Below, in pieces: positions 32,750 to 44,876 of a stretch of 64,000 bases of DNA. The DNA is from Pascua guehoae (taxonomy: Eukaryota > Basidiomycota > Tremellomycetes > Trichosporonales > Trichosporonaceae). The stretch lies in NCBI GenBank assembly GCA_001600415.1, contig BCJX01000002.1:186001-250000 (forward strand), given 5' to 3'. Under the pieces are notes generated by a model. It saw only the letters and a program-made list of their open reading frames with translations. It made no database searches and was not told the DNA's origin. The position numbers and the translations under genes were made by a program. Each line of letters begins with the position of its first letter. Position 1 is the first letter of the stretch.

Positions 32750-33360
32750 TGTGGAGTGGATGAGATGGAAGAGTGAGAGGTGAGTTGCACTGGTGTTATG
32801 GGGCAGAGAGTGCACAAAGTCGCCGCGGATGCGGTGACTAGATGGCTCGAGGAGTTGCCGGCGCCGGGGGGCGGTTATAACCGTCGCCGGGGATGGTGCC
32901 AGACGGCCGGTGCCGGTGCCGCCGCGGGGCCCCACGTGACGGACGTTGGGGACTCAGTCGAAGTGTAGGACGAACAATGTGATGGCAACAACATGATAGC
33001 AACGAGCTCCACAGCGATATTGATGACGGGAGGCCCTCCGAGAACGTGCAGTAGCGCGGAGATGAAAGATTGCCTTGAAAGGTCTAGCTACCAGGTGAGA
33101 CAAGGGTTACTAGTCGAGATGGGTGCCATGCCACCACCGTTATCTCAACATGCTTGACGCCCACTTTTCCTGAGTTTAAACACCAAGGACCGCCCAGTCA
33201 CCGCTCCTCCTCAAACAGTATCCCATTTCGCACCAAATGTCCAATAAAGCTTAGGCAGGCTGCATGAAGTCTCTGATCGAGTACCTGCGGGGGAAGCAGC
33301 AGTATCTCCCATTACAATCCGCATTGTTGGATTAAACTGCTCTCTTGCGGTCCTGCAAAG
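32750..33360. other. Intergenic
   Basis: It holds the promoter of the hydrolase and the 3' end of the SIT gene, including a duplicated segment with period 29 (33332-33385). No further gene. Confidence 0.5.
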
Positions 33361-33385
33361 CTAAACTGCTCTCTTGCGGTCCTCC
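33332..33385. repeat. Tandem duplication covering the stop codon of the SIT transporter
   Basis: The string taaactgctctcttgcggtc occurs at 33332 and again at 33361. Read on the minus strand, the first copy encodes the last residues DRKRAV and the stop; the second lies in the 3' UTR. Confidence 0.9.
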
Positions 33386-35750
33386 ACCTCGATATCCTTC
33401 CTCTCTACTGCGGCCCGACCTTGCTTGACACCGACGGGGGCGTCCGACCCGGTACGTACATCCTCGAGTGAACGGGCGTCGACCAGCTCCACATTCTGGA
33501 GTGCAAATATCGCCAGGGGGACGAGCAGCGCCACGAGGCAAATGCTCACCAGGCACATGGTGCGCTGGAGGTCGCGGTAAGCATAGAGCACAGCGTTTCT
33601 CGCGGCTGATCCGGGTGGATTGCGAAGAACCCACGACATCGGGTTTCCGTATACCATCTCGGCTTGCTTGGGGGCGTCTGGAACTCCGGCGTCTTCGAGC
33701 AACTGCCGTAGCCGTGTGGGCGCCATGTTGGTCCAGACCGCTCCAGCGATGGCGGCCGAGATAGCGGCACCTCCTTGGTTCCTGCCGTCAGTTTTGAACA
33801 ACACTCAAGATGTACCCGATGATATAACAAGCAGTGATCGTTGCGACATGTTCGTGGCTCACGACGGACTGGAGCGCAACGAGTCCAGGGTGGAATACCA
33901 TGCCACCTGTAGTTCCCGTGTCAGTCGCACTGTACCCTCTAGCAATCAGAACTGGTAACTTACGGCCAAGCCCGGTGATGACCTCACCAGCGATGAGGCC
34001 CGCCAGCTCGGTCTTTGAGTAGCCCCCACGGTAGCGGATGAGCAGTCCCATACCGAGCACGGTGATGCAGGTGCCGGGAACAATGACGGGTTTGACGCGG
34101 CGGAAGCGGCGGAGAATAAAGCTGACGGCAATGGCCATCAACGCCATGACAAATTCGCTGAGCTGGGTGAGGCGCGTTGCACCTTCGATGGACCTGTGTG
34201 TTAGTAATGTTCTGCAGACCAGGCCTGTCACGATGATCTAACTAGACATCTAAGCACACAAGACCTCACTCACTGGTTGAACGAGACCACCAGTGTGTAA
34301 AACAAGTATACACCTCGTACGTTGGTCGCAATACTGCCCAAAAGGCTCATGAGCAGGAGGGCAAGCACATGGCGGTCACGAAGAAGTCGGAAGGGAATGA
34401 GTGGGTGTGGCGCTCGGAGCTCCCAGATGACAAAGACGGGGAAGAGGCAAAACCCCACACACAAAGGTGCAAGGACGCCGGCCGTCTTCCACCTGCTGGT
34501 CACGCCTCCGCCCAGCGATATGGGGAGGAGGAAGAGGGCGAGTGCCGCACACAAGAGGCACAGGCCGATAAAGTCCATGGCCCAGAACATTTCACCCCAG
34601 CCCCGAGCGTTTGTGAGCTGGTGCATCGTCGACGGAATGCCCCCCAGCTTGCCCACACGGCGTGCCCTGAGAACTGCAAAAATCAGGACGTACAGCAGCA
34701 AGAGCGAAAAGGCGGGGTATATGATGGCCCACATGCCAATTCCCCAGCGCCAGCCAATGGTCGTGATTGTCTTTTGGGCGACGACGCCCGCTGCCCAGAT
34801 GTTGGGGATCATTGGGAAGCTCCTGGGATTGCGTTAGTTGGTCTGAAATGGTTGCCTGCCCCAGGATGACGCGCTCACGTCATCAAGTTGATAAAGAGAC
34901 GATTGCGCAGCGTAGTCGTGTCGACACTGAGGACGTAAAACAACACTGTGGGGTCAGATGCGATAACTAACACCATCAAGAGTGTAACAAAGGCTGGTCG
35001 TGTAGTCTATTACGGTGTACCCTGGCAGCAGTAGCAGCGGTCTGCATGGACGCTCTCAACTCACTCGCCTGACTAGTAAACGCCAGCTGATAGAACACGA
35101 GCCCCGGAAAATACAGCCCCAGAGAGTTTGATGTCGCCAGGATAGTACCTCCAACGGCAAACAAGACGGTCCCGAGGACGAGCAAAAACGTGCGTCCGAG
35201 GTAATCGCCGAGTTTGGCAAAGAAGGCCATGGAGCCCACGGTGATGACTTGCCGCGCGATGCCGACTGTTGCTGCTTTTCCAGCCTCGCTCCACAGGCTC
35301 AGGACGATCTGGACGTAGGTGCCAATCACCGTGGCACCCAGGCTGGGTATCAGAATCAAGCCCATTAAATTCTCAGACGAGACAGATGGGTACACGTACT
35401 TTCGAGTGTCTGCGCGTCAGCTCCCAAACAATATGGCGAGAACGGATAGTTCAACATCTCTCTAGGTCATTTTGTGTAATCATTTGGCCCACTCGCACGA
35501 CTCCGACCTCGTCTCATGATGGCTAGCACCACTCACATGCAGCCATGAACATTGCCAGCCAGATGAGGAAGAAATCCCACCGCGTGAACAGGCTCACAAT
35601 CGCTTCCATCCGCAGCACGCCTGGCGACTTCTTTTCCTTTTCAGCATCACATGGTTCGCGTTGCGATGCCATGCCGTCGCCGTCGACAGTGCTGCCGGGA
35701 GAATATTCGAGACTGGGCCCAATCGCCTCCTTTGGTGCTGGTTGTGCCAT
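33361..35750 (-). CDS. Siderophore-iron transporter (SIT/ARN type, major facilitator superfamily)
   Basis: A multi-exon gene starting at 35750 (MAQPAPKEA) and stopping at 33361. Exons I can read lie about 35750-35537, 35417-35080, a short one with DTTTLRNRLFINLM near 34880-34950, 34830-34270, 34190-33965 and 33785-33361. TRWDFFLIWLAMFMAA is TM1; FFAKLGDYLGRT is the loop 2-3 motif; DTTTLRNRLF and GWRWGIGMWAIIYP are typical of SIT permeases; the end holds NPMSWV and SAARNAVLYAYRDLQRTM. Such transporters import ferric siderophores across the plasma membrane with protons. The exon borders are approximate. Iron-responsive regulation is likely from the family, but I see no GATA-site cluster. Confidence 0.75.
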
Positions 35751-36999
35751 GGCTGGATATTTTTTGGGAGAGCGAGGGCCACAGCAGTAGTCTGGTGGCC
35801 TTTACATATGATAGTCACTTGCGGTGGGATGAGCACTATCATTTGTCTGTGACAATTTCACCCTCTGAGGGCGCTAGTCATTTTCTTGGTAATTGTCGCT
35901 TTCGGAGCATTGTCAGGAGACCCACAAGTGCACGGTTGACGAGCTACTCGGAGACCATGAGGTATAAGAATGAGCTGCAAGGTGGCCAGGGACGAGTTCT
36001 TGGCGACACTAGTGCGATGAGAAACAAAGAGCACGCCGCGCTAAAGATTGCGCGCGGGTGACTATTGCGAACCGTTCGGCCGATCTAATCAGATATGCCC
36101 AGTTTCGCCCGACTCCCTCCGACGCCAGTAGCACTCCCAATTTTCCCAGACTCCAGCACATGACAGGGATAGCGAGCAATACCTAGTCGATCGGTGAAAG
36201 CTACCGGACCACCATCGCCCAGTCATTGTCACGCTGCTGATGTTATACTATGCCTTTGGGGCTGTGGTCTCGGGTTTGAATTGGCCGAGAGTATGAGCAG
36301 TGCAGGGGCTAGGAGTGCCCAGAACTCGGAGACATCGTATTGTGCAATGTTCTGCTTGTTCCCCGTGACATGCTGGAAGGCCGCCTGGCACGATGTACAT
36401 ATTGCCGTTTGGGGACACTGCTGAGACATGACGCACAATACACCTGATACGGGTGCGACCAGAAAGTATTGAGACTGCCACGTTGCGATCGGTCGGACGG
36501 GTCGTAAAGGATGGACACTCTCCACATCAATCCCATGGTAGAGGTAGGAAGCTGTGCATCAGCGTACTGTACTGTAAGTTGGATTATATCATGCTCAGTG
36601 TAACTGTACTCCAGGGCAGACCTCCAAGTCACCATTGTGATTCCTTCCTGCATTTTATGGCCCGCATTTCCCTGTACGAGGCCCTGCAATGGTGCTGAAG
36701 CTCAACATGGCACTCTCAATACTTTCGGTAGCATCTGTACATGATCCGGGTACCATGAGTTTGAGAATACAGATAGACGGATCGACATACTACGTAGACG
36801 TCTAGAGCTTCCTCGCTCTAGTATCTACAGATAAGCCGAGAAAGTTGTAGGCCTGCTACGCGCTTGACCCTCATTGAAGCAGTCTCATGACTTTCTGAAC
36901 TCACCCAGGTGCTATGTACATCACGTATACGAGGCCAATGCCACCTCTGCACCAACAACGACAAAACTGAGACCACAGATGGCTTGCTAGACAAAAAGC
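35751..36999. other. Intergenic, 1.25 kb
   Basis: Upstream region of the SIT gene, then 3' flank of tRNA-Glu. No gene supported. Confidence 0.5.
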
Positions 37000-37096
37000 T
37001 TCTCCGCCAGGGAGTTGAACCCTGCTCTATCGCGATCTTTCGTTTGAAAGGCTCTCTCTTGAGAGGCGATTATACTAACCGATATACTAGCGAAGA
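37000..37096 (-). tRNA. tRNA-Glu(CTC) with intron
   Basis: The minus strand gives acceptor TCTTCGC pairing perfectly with GCGGAGA. The D-arm is GTATATCGGTTAGTATA and the anticodon stem ATCGC/GCGAT. The loop is CTCTCA, an intron of about 25 nt, then C. T-arm CAGGGTTCAACTCCCTG fits and a TTTTT terminator follows. Confidence 0.9.
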
Positions 37097-38206
37097 GGTT
37101 GTTATTGGTAGCGCGGAGAGCCGAAGCGGTGGCGACCAGAGTGTTAATGATGGCGAGGAAGACTATGACGAAATTGAGACGCGTTGTGGTGCTCAGTGCG
37201 TCAGGACTTGCGAGGTTCGGCAGCCAGGCGACAAAGCCAGCTGCATGTCGCTATGCATTTTGTCGCTGTCACTGCATGTACAGTTGGGGGAGAGTGGAGG
37301 TAAGTTGGGAGGCTCTGCGACTGTGCCTCTGGCACATGGCTAGCGGGGACAGTGGTTGAGACCATAGTCCATTTCTACCATGTTACATTGAGCGTTTCAC
37401 TGGCGGTGTCTGGTTGCGTGGACGTCCTGAGTGGAGACATCACGTTGCTTGTTCATGGCAACTACACTCCCCAGGTGCACCTTGTCTTCTTGAAGACGCT
37501 ATGCGCAGCGCACCCAACTCAGGATGACTGTGACACGCAATGGCTCTTGCAAAGCTCGTGTAGGACATGAGTCTTCGCAACAACGGCGTCTTGACAGCTT
37601 CGTCCGGGCTGTTTCCCGTGGTTTAGCTCGATGTTCGTCCCCGTATCCCATGTTCATGGCCTTACAACGCACGGCGTTGCCCGCCGACCATCCATCTGCC
37701 CAAGTCTGCCAGATGCCTGCCATTGCCCCAGCTGACAAATGTGGCTTCAAACACACCAGCGTAGACGCAAAGGGAAAAGAAACACGGTCTTGGCCGACGC
37801 CCACCATCTCTGACGGAGCCCCGATCACATCCCCCCTTGGCGCCCCGCAAATGACGGACCAAGAGGTCACCCGGCTATGGGCCCCGGTACCCGGACATGG
37901 CCGCCTGCAGGCTGTCAACACCAACGACCCCGAAACGCATCAAAATCAGCCCATCTTGCGAGTTGCATTCTCTCCTTCTTTCTGTTATCGCGACCTCTCC
38001 CCGACTCCTTCATCCCTCCCACCTCCCACCCCTCGACCTCTCCCTCATTCTCCTCCCTCACTCACCCGACTCTCCCCCCCCCCCCAACTCCCTCCCCAAC
38101 CCCCCNNNNNNNNNNNNNNNNNNNNNNNNNNNNNNNNNNNNNNNNNNNNNNNNNNNNNNNNNNNNNNNNNNNNNNNNNCCCCCCCCCCCCCTACCAACGA
38201 TCCACA
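37097..38206. other. Intergenic with assembly gap
   Basis: No gene supported. A run of N at 38106-38178 is flanked on both sides by cytosine tracts, so the gap was probably caused by a homopolymer. The CT-rich stretch before it is likely the leader of the thioesterase gene. Confidence 0.6.
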
Positions 38207-40373
38207 ATGGCAATGATCCCCGCGACACCCGAGGACAACGCCCTCCTGCGCAAGATCCTCACGCGCATGCCCTTTGCCGGCGACCAGATTGCGCCGCACG
38301 TGCGCGCCGTCGAGGCCCAGCCGCTCCCGCCCATCAATGCGCGTGGGGGGCGGGATGCCGAGGGGTGGACGGCTGTTTATGAGGCGGTCGTGCAGCCTGG
38401 TGAGTGTGGTGGGGGTGGTCGTTGGGGGGATGTGGGCGTTGGGTGGTTGGCGGTGGAAGGTGTGCGTTGGGGGGTGGGAGATGGGAGGTGGGGAGTGGAA
38501 GGTGGAAGGTGGAAGGTGGAAGGTGGGCGGTCAGGGGTGCGAGGTGGGGGGTGTTGGTGACTGGGGTGGGAGGTGGGGGGTGTTGGTGACCGACTGGTAT
38601 GAGGGATGCCCAGAATCCGAGGTGCTAGTGAGGCATCACGCGTCCCGGCCTGAAGACGCGTCGCACGTCGGCGAGTCCCCGCGTCGGACCCCAAGGAGCG
38701 TGCACATCCACCCGACGGACTCGACCCGGCTGACGGCAGACTGGATCAACGGTATGGGCGGCATGCACGGCGCCGCCGCCGCGTGGCTCGTCGACATGTG
38801 AGTTTGCCCAGTGTGCTAGTGTGTGGTTTCGAGGCCCGCCCGAGGGCCGATGGACAGTGTGTTGGTTGTCGGCGTGGTCGTTCTTGACAGGCTTCATGCT
38901 TGGCGGTGTTTGCTGCTGGTTCCCGTCGCCGTCGGTGTGTACTCGTGTCCCGCATGTCGTTGCTCTGCTTGGGTGCCGCTCGTAACGGCAGTTGTGTGGG
39001 GCTAGCAACGTTGTCTATGGTCGCGGTCCCGCTAGTGGTCACGCTCGCCGACCGCGCAACGGAGCGGTTGGCAGCGCGAGGGGTAGCGGTGTCGACTATG
39101 AGTGTGCATCGCAGTGGAGGCAGGCTTCGGCGATGTGAATGCGCTCAACAAAGCCAAAGCCAGTTTGAGTCAGGCTGCCTCTGGAAGCTGCCTCTGGAAG
39201 CTGCCTCTGATCTGATCGAGTGCTGCCCAACCCAGTTGTTCCCAACCCATCTTGCACGGCACAGAACCTGGCCCGTCTTGCCCTATGTAGAGTACTTGAA
39301 GCGCTAATCTTCGTCTCATTCTTCATCGCGTCGCGCTCTATTCCCCAACAGTGACGTAGTGACCACGCTGACACCCCAGGGTGACGGGAACCAGCTTCAA
39401 CCGCCTGGGCACGCCGACATGGAAGCCACACGGCCCGAGCATTTCGATTGACATGACATACTATGCCCCGGCGCCTGCGTGAGTTGCGGTTGTGACGGCT
39501 GCGGACGGGCGTTTGGGGTTTCTGGGACGGGGTATGGAACGTTGCCATTGTTGTCGTGGAGACTTGTTGGCGGTGCCCGTTCGACGGCAACGCCTGCTGT
39601 CCACACAACCCAGCTCAAGCGCCTCAGAGACTCAGTGTCAGTCCGTACTCGCGGAGGGTCGGCCTTTGACCTGGCCCTACGCGTGACGTAGGGAGGCTGT
39701 TGGACAAAGTGCTGCGGGAACCGGGGCACATGCGCGTCACGGCCTCGTGCAGGTCTTTGCCAGTGAGGTTGGAAGCCGTTCGCAGAGATTGCCTGCTGCG
39801 CGCCTGCGCCGTTTTCGCCGACATCCTTGGCCCTCCCATCTCACGACGTTGGTCCTCGCCATATGCTCTGCTCCTGCTACCTAGGGGCAGCCCTCGTCTC
39901 AGCTCCCGTGTCTGGTCTTCACACCCGGCTCGCTCACATGTGCGTAAAGTGCAAGCTTGCTGACGGCAGTGGCACGAAGCTCCGCATCGAGACAGTCATC
40001 GACCGGATGGGCGGCCAATTGTCGACGGCGCGTTGTCTTGTGAGTCTGTTCGAGCAGTGAGGAATGGCCCGGCTCCTCTCCATCTTCAGCAGTATCGCGG
40101 CCAACAATCCCGGCACACTCATATCGACCACCCTTGGCCAACCACGGCGCTCGTAACGCCCATCTCTGCCAACTACGCCCCCTCCTCACCCCTCCACCCC
40201 CCACCCTCCCACACCACCCCACGCCCACTGACGCCCAGATTTCCAACTGGGACACTGGTGTGCGCGTCGCGGCGGGCATGCACACGACACTCGCGCCGGG
40301 CAACAAGGCAAAGAGGAAGGCCAGGGAGGAGTCGTTGGCCAAGGCGGACGCCGCGGCAAAGGCAAAGTTGTAA
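38207..40373 (+). CDS. PaaI-type (hotdog-fold) acyl-CoA thioesterase
   Basis: Five exons (38207-38399, 38614-38797, 39380-39478, 39970-40039, 40239-40373) give 226 residues. The hotdog core is visible: MGGMHGAAAAWLVDM corresponds to the family's HGG-A-LVD helix, ISIDMTYYAPAPAGTKLRIETVID is the YxxPAxxGxxLxI strand pair, and ISNWDTGVRVAAGMHT the last strand. These enzymes hydrolyse acyl-CoA to free acid and CoA. The usual HGG reads HGA. A Lys/Ala-rich tail (GNKAKRKAREES) ends the protein. The introns are 214, 582, 491 and 200 nt, far longer than those of most neighbours, and intron 1 holds G-rich repeats. Each junction restores frame. Confidence 0.8.
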
Positions 40374-41303
40374 CGCCAGTGTTGGGCAGTGTGTTTTCTT
40401 TCTTGATGAACATTGGGCTTGGGGATACAGGTGTATCTAGTATGTGATGGGACGATTTTCAAACTCACCCTGACCATGGGCTCTGTTACCTTGATAATTG
40501 TTTCTCAACAACCATTGCAGCGAGCCTGATGAAACTTGGCATGCATGTAGATATCCCATCAAGGTACAGATCACACATATCTGCTATGCATGAATAACAT
40601 TTGAAGCGCCGTCCATGGTGGAAACATGCTAGCCAACATAATGTCTTGTTTGGTAGGACACCCATTTTACCCTCCCATTTCCCCATTAGCTTGTTGATCG
40701 CGCTTGTCCAACTTGAAAGAGCATCTGGAGCACCAAGAGAGGTTTAACAGTCAAGGCTTGCACAGCAACAATAGAGAGTGACCTTGGAGGAGCCATGGTT
40801 GTCTAAAACCACCCCCAAAGGGCTACAGTTGTCTTCAGTGGCTGCTGTCACCCCAGTAATGAAGCCAAACAGAGTGTAAGCCATTTTGTTGGAGAGCTGA
40901 GATGCATAGCTATCGAATGATACCCATTTTATTATCATTGGATGCATGTACCAGGTCTTGGAAGTAAAATAGAATGGCCGATGGTGGTGGCACATGCTTT
41001 TTGTGGCGGATCGTTCCGCGATATACTAGATACACCTGTACCATGATGCATCTTGTGCGAAGCGGCAGGTTCCGTGGTCGTGATGGTGCTGGATATATGC
41101 ATGCTGGTCACAGGTGTCTGATATATATATACAAACGCGGCCTGTGTGGCTCGGTTGACGCGTGCCACCCTCACACAACATGCCTGTGACTCTAATCGCG
41201 GTGACGCGTCGCAACGATGCGTGTATTCGAACCAATGTCCATCCGTTTTGTAACGCTACACTGCTCTCCAACTGTCCCCCAACTGTCCCCCCCCCGTCAG
41301 GTT
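40374..41303. other. Intergenic, AT-richer segment
   Basis: From about 40480 to 41000 the base composition is visibly less GC-rich than around it. Plus-strand readings such as HNVLFGRTPILPSHFPIS faintly recall retroelement integrase text but are broken by stops. At most this is a decayed mobile-element remnant. Confidence 0.3.
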
Positions 41304-41965
41304 CTAGTGCTTGTGCACAGGCGCGTACTCGTCACGCTTGCTGCGCCCACAGCAGCACTGTGCGAGGGTAAACACGACGCCGAGGCCGAGGGCAATCATG
41401 GCGACGGTGACCATGTAGATGGCATAGCCCCAGGACGACTGGAGGCCGGCGTCGATGGCCTTTGCACCCGCAGTGGCAAAGAGGGACCAGTCGACGACCA
41501 TGGCAATGAGGGCAAAGAGGAGCGCGGCGCCGGCCGACACGGACGCGAGGAGAAAGCCGCACTTGTTGCTGAGCGTGGCGATAAACAGGGCCAGCCACGA
41601 CGTGCCCGCCGCGACGGGGTGGAGGATGAGGGCCTTTGTCACCGTTTCGAGGCCCAAGGGCACGTCGTCGGCCTTTGTGAGGTTGGTCACGACCCCGGCG
41701 AGCGCATACCCAATCGTCCGCGGCGAGCACTGGTCGTCGCCCGAGGTTTGGCAGTAGCCCCATACGCCAAAGTGGTACGTTTCAGACGACGACTTGATGG
41801 TGAGGAAGCCAAACGAGTGCAGGAACGGCGACGTGACTGGGTTGCGTGTCAGTGGCGTGTGTTGTGCGGTGGGAGGATCGAGGCAGGGGACTCACAGCAC
41901 GTCGCCGTCAGCAGCGCGGTCGCCACGACGAGGAAAAAGGTAGCAACGTGTGCGGTGAAGCCCAT
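41304..41965 (-). CDS. SUR7/PalI-family tetraspan membrane protein
   Basis: Two exons (41965-41896, 41836-41304) give 200 residues with four predicted TM helices. TM1 is HVATFFLVVATALLTATC. An extracellular loop with a YHFGVWGYC-type motif and paired cysteines (YCQTSGDDQC) follows. Then come TM2 (AGTSWLALFIATLS), TM3 (ALLFALIAMVVDWSLF) and TM4 (GYAIYMVTVAMIALGLGVVF). The fungal SUR7/PalI family (eisosome proteins, pH sensor Rim9) has this layout. The short cytosolic tail (CCCGRSKRDEY) could be palmitoylated at the Cys triplet (inference). Whether it is a Rim9/PalI or SUR7-type member cannot be settled here. Confidence 0.75.
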
Positions 41966-42985
41966 GGTGGTGGAGCTCGAGCAGAGGGTACGCGTGTGAA
42001 GGGGTAGGGAGAGTGTCGTGTAGAGTTTTGTGGCTGCTCAAACGTGTTTGACAAGAGACAAAAGAAGAGACGTGACGGGATAGCGATGACAAGCACACAC
42101 ACATTCATACCCTCTGATATATGGATGGGTGTGGTGGTGGCGTCTACGCACAGGGCCAAGATTTCGGCGCTCTGTGCGCAAGATGTTCGCACTCTGCAGG
42201 CTGTGCGTGAGAAGCGAATCAACCGCTCAAAGGCAGGCAAAGCTGTACTACAGTAGTACGCACGCTACGGCATCGCCACGAGCATGTCAGCTAGCTAGCT
42301 AGCCAGTTATGCATGGACGCCGCCAGTCTCCAAAGGCGGTGCGGCGTTGGGAGATCAACCCTGCACCATTTGGTTCTTGGCTCCAGCCACCAGGTGCCAG
42401 TTGCATTGACACTGCCTGTCCTCTGTCCTCTTTCCGCTCATCTTTGTACCTCGTTGATGGCTTGGGCCCTCGTTGCTGTGCTCGTCACGTCAGTCCACAC
42501 GCAATCTGGGCCCAGAAATCGTTTTTGTTCGGCACAAGACGAGGCCAGAGCAGTGCAGCAGCAGTACCCGCTCGCCCGCGTCTGGATTGTGCCTCGAGCG
42601 CCTCGAGGTGCAGAAGTGCCAAAAGCGTGTCTGGCAAAAGGGAAAAACACAACCAACCGCCAGGGTGTGTTTCATCCCGGCAATCTTGGCATTTGGCGGT
42701 AGTGTGCCTGGATTCCTGGCCCCCCCTTCAAGTCACGTGATGCCGATCGATCAGAAATGACGCACGCGCCAGTTTGACGCGTTTTGCCACCCAACAACCG
42801 CCACTGTGCACATCGACTGTCACCTTTGGCTCACCAAATATAAGTGTCAACAAGGATGTTTTCTTCCTCTGTTACTGTCGTCTTTCTTTGCAACTCCTCA
42901 CATCACCACTGCAAACGACCCAACACCAACGACAACATACACCACAAGAGCAGGTCTCTCGGGGATCCAAGCCGACACACACACC
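41966..42985. other. Intergenic, divergent promoters
   Basis: It contains a short (gcta)n tract at about 42288-42303. The leader of the F-box gene precedes 42986. No further gene. Confidence 0.5.
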
Positions 42986-43900
42986 ATGGCGCCGAGCAAG
43001 AAACGCAAGATCGCGGCTTCTCGTCCCAAGTCCGAGGCGGGCGCCGCTGGGCCTTCCTCGAAACGTCCGAAGCAGTGAGTCGACAGTTCCAATGACAACT
43101 ATGAATAATCGAGCCGACACTTTCACAGGAACCTTTCGTCCGACTCTACGAAGTGTGCATCCACTGGGGCGAGCAATCAACGTAGCACCAGCACGTCAAA
43201 GGACATCACCCAGCTTCCCTCGGACATCTGGTACGAGATCATGTCGCACTTTGATCCTATACTCGAGAAACAACAGCTCGTCAACCTCATGCTCGCCTCG
43301 CAATCTCTCTGGGAGGTGGGTGCTCGTCGCTTGTACCATACCGTTATGCTCGACGAGGGGCAGCTGGCCAAACTCATCACTGGCGGCACGAAACCCGAGT
43401 ACCGCCGCAGGGACCTGCTTCCGTTCACCTACCTCCAACATCGTCGTCCGGGAATCAGCAAGATGACACCTCGCGCGCTCCGTGCCTTCGCATACATCAA
43501 GAACGTCTATCTGTTCCCGCCCCCTCGTGCGCCCGGCATCGAGCAACTATGGAACACCACCGTCCCGAACGTTCCGCTCTTTCCGAACGTCCAGTATCTG
43601 GTCCTGCGGGATTGGGCCGATCAGGCACTCTGCTGCCCAAACTGCACGCCCGATCGTGTGTGTAATTCCACCCGCACTGGTGTGTGTATTTTCCACAGAT
43701 TTTACCATGTACCCATGTACAACCCGTACGACGATGTTGTTGTGTTCGACACGCCAGAGGTCTGCATCTACGGCCAGTACAGTTACGACCGGTTGCGCTA
43801 CCTGCCCGCCAAAGAGAAGCGCAACGTTACGTATGATGGCGTTCCCGTGGCCCTCCTCGACCCCGTCATCATAGAGCAACTTGAGCAGGGTGTTCCTTGA
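42986..43900 (+). CDS. F-box protein with N-terminal nuclear localisation signal
   Basis: Two exons (42986-43074, 43129-43900) give 286 residues. Residues 1-29 include SKKRKIAASRPK and SSKRPK, a bipartite nuclear signal. ITQLPSDIWYEIMSHFDP with LVNLMLASQSLWEVGARRLYHTV is a clear F-box, which binds Skp1. The C-terminal part has YLVLRDWADQALCCPNCTPDRVC, with four closely spaced cysteines. No LRR or WD repeats are seen. It differs from the YPHIF family. The intron has consensus ends and restores frame. Confidence 0.8.
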
Positions 43901-44365
43901 TACCCAAGATCGAGGCAGTTCTGGGAGCAATCGATGGTGATTTGTGAGGTACGTCCCAGCTCATCCCCCCCAAAACCCACCCCTCTTCAATGGCTAACGA
44001 GCCAGAAACCAAGCAGACGCGCCAAAATGAAGATGAAAAGAGTGTGCCACGTCGAACTGTTCACAAGATACCAACATCGGGCCAGTCTGAAGCCGACCTC
44101 GCTTGACACCGAGCATGGGCAATCTGACCAGGCAACACTCAACACCCAACACAACACCCCTGGACCCTAAAAGCCATGATCACTGACGCGAGGGATCCTT
44201 CCTTTTCGCCAAGCTGACTGTTGGCAGGTACATACGTGTGTGACACAAGCGTGGCACCCGGCCAAAATTCCACCATTTCCACCATTCCGATCTTGGCAGG
44301 AAAGAAAAGAACGCGCCATCCACCAAAGCTCACGCCCGTGCACTGCACGCAACATGCAAAAGGAA
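43901..44365. other. Intergenic
   Basis: 3' region of the F-box gene and 3' flank of tRNA-Ile, which shares 19 bases with the flank of the copy at 18858. Confidence 0.5.
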
Positions 44366-44458
44366 TGATCACTGACAGGATCGAACTGCCGACCTTTGCA
44401 TACACTAGTAACAGTCTTGTTATTAGTACAATGCTCTAACCAGCTGAGCTAAGCGACC
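44366..44458 (-). tRNA. tRNA-Ile(AAT) with intron
   Basis: Same mature sequence as 18858-18951, with a slightly different intron. The anticodon loop CTAATA gives AAT. Acceptor ends GGTCGCT and AGTGATC match, and a CCTTTT terminator follows. Confidence 0.9.
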
Positions 44459-44780
44459 ATGATGTCTGAAAAGGCTCCTAACGGCTCGCGATCGCGCCCA
44501 GTTTTTCACACCAGGAGGCTCTCATTCAAACGGGGACGCCAGGGACTGTGGGGAGATAGGTACCGAGGGAGATCAGCAGAGGAACAGCAGCTGGATAGTG
44601 AACCCTAACGTTCAGTGGCACCACGTTCGTCCAGGGTCGGCTGCATGAGGACGATCTGGCGTTGCATGTCAGTCAACCCCACAGCAAACGCCCTCCCCCC
44701 CCCCTCCTCCCTGGCCAATCAGCAACCACAAAAGCTCACGGCCGGGCCACGCTCCAACCAAGCGCATGTCTTTCAGTCAA
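44459..44780. other. Spacer between tRNA-Ile and tRNA-Val
   Basis: Nothing recognised. Confidence 0.5.
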
Positions 44781-44876
44781 GGCAGCTTAGCTCAGTTGGT
44801 TAGAGCGCACGCTTCACATGTTCTCTTCCGAGACGTAGGACGCGTGAGGTCAGCAGTTCGACCCTGCTAGCAGTCA
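44781..44876 (+). tRNA. tRNA-Val(CAC) with intron
   Basis: GGCAGCTTAGCTCAGTTGG starts the gene. Stem CACGC/GCGTG encloses TTCACA, an intron of about 22 nt, then C, giving anticodon CAC. T-arm AGCAGTTCGACCCTGCT fits. The acceptor has one A-A mismatch. A TTTTT terminator follows. Confidence 0.85.

Noticed and set aside
38798..39379. Homology between the two 582-nt introns (here and 12096-12677)
   Set aside because: Apart from the first ten bases of donor consensus the sequences are unrelated; equal length appears to be chance.
40480..41000. Retrotransposon integrase remnant
   Set aside because: Only one short stretch (HNVLFGRTPILP) is suggestive and stops break it; no terminal repeats or second domain seen.
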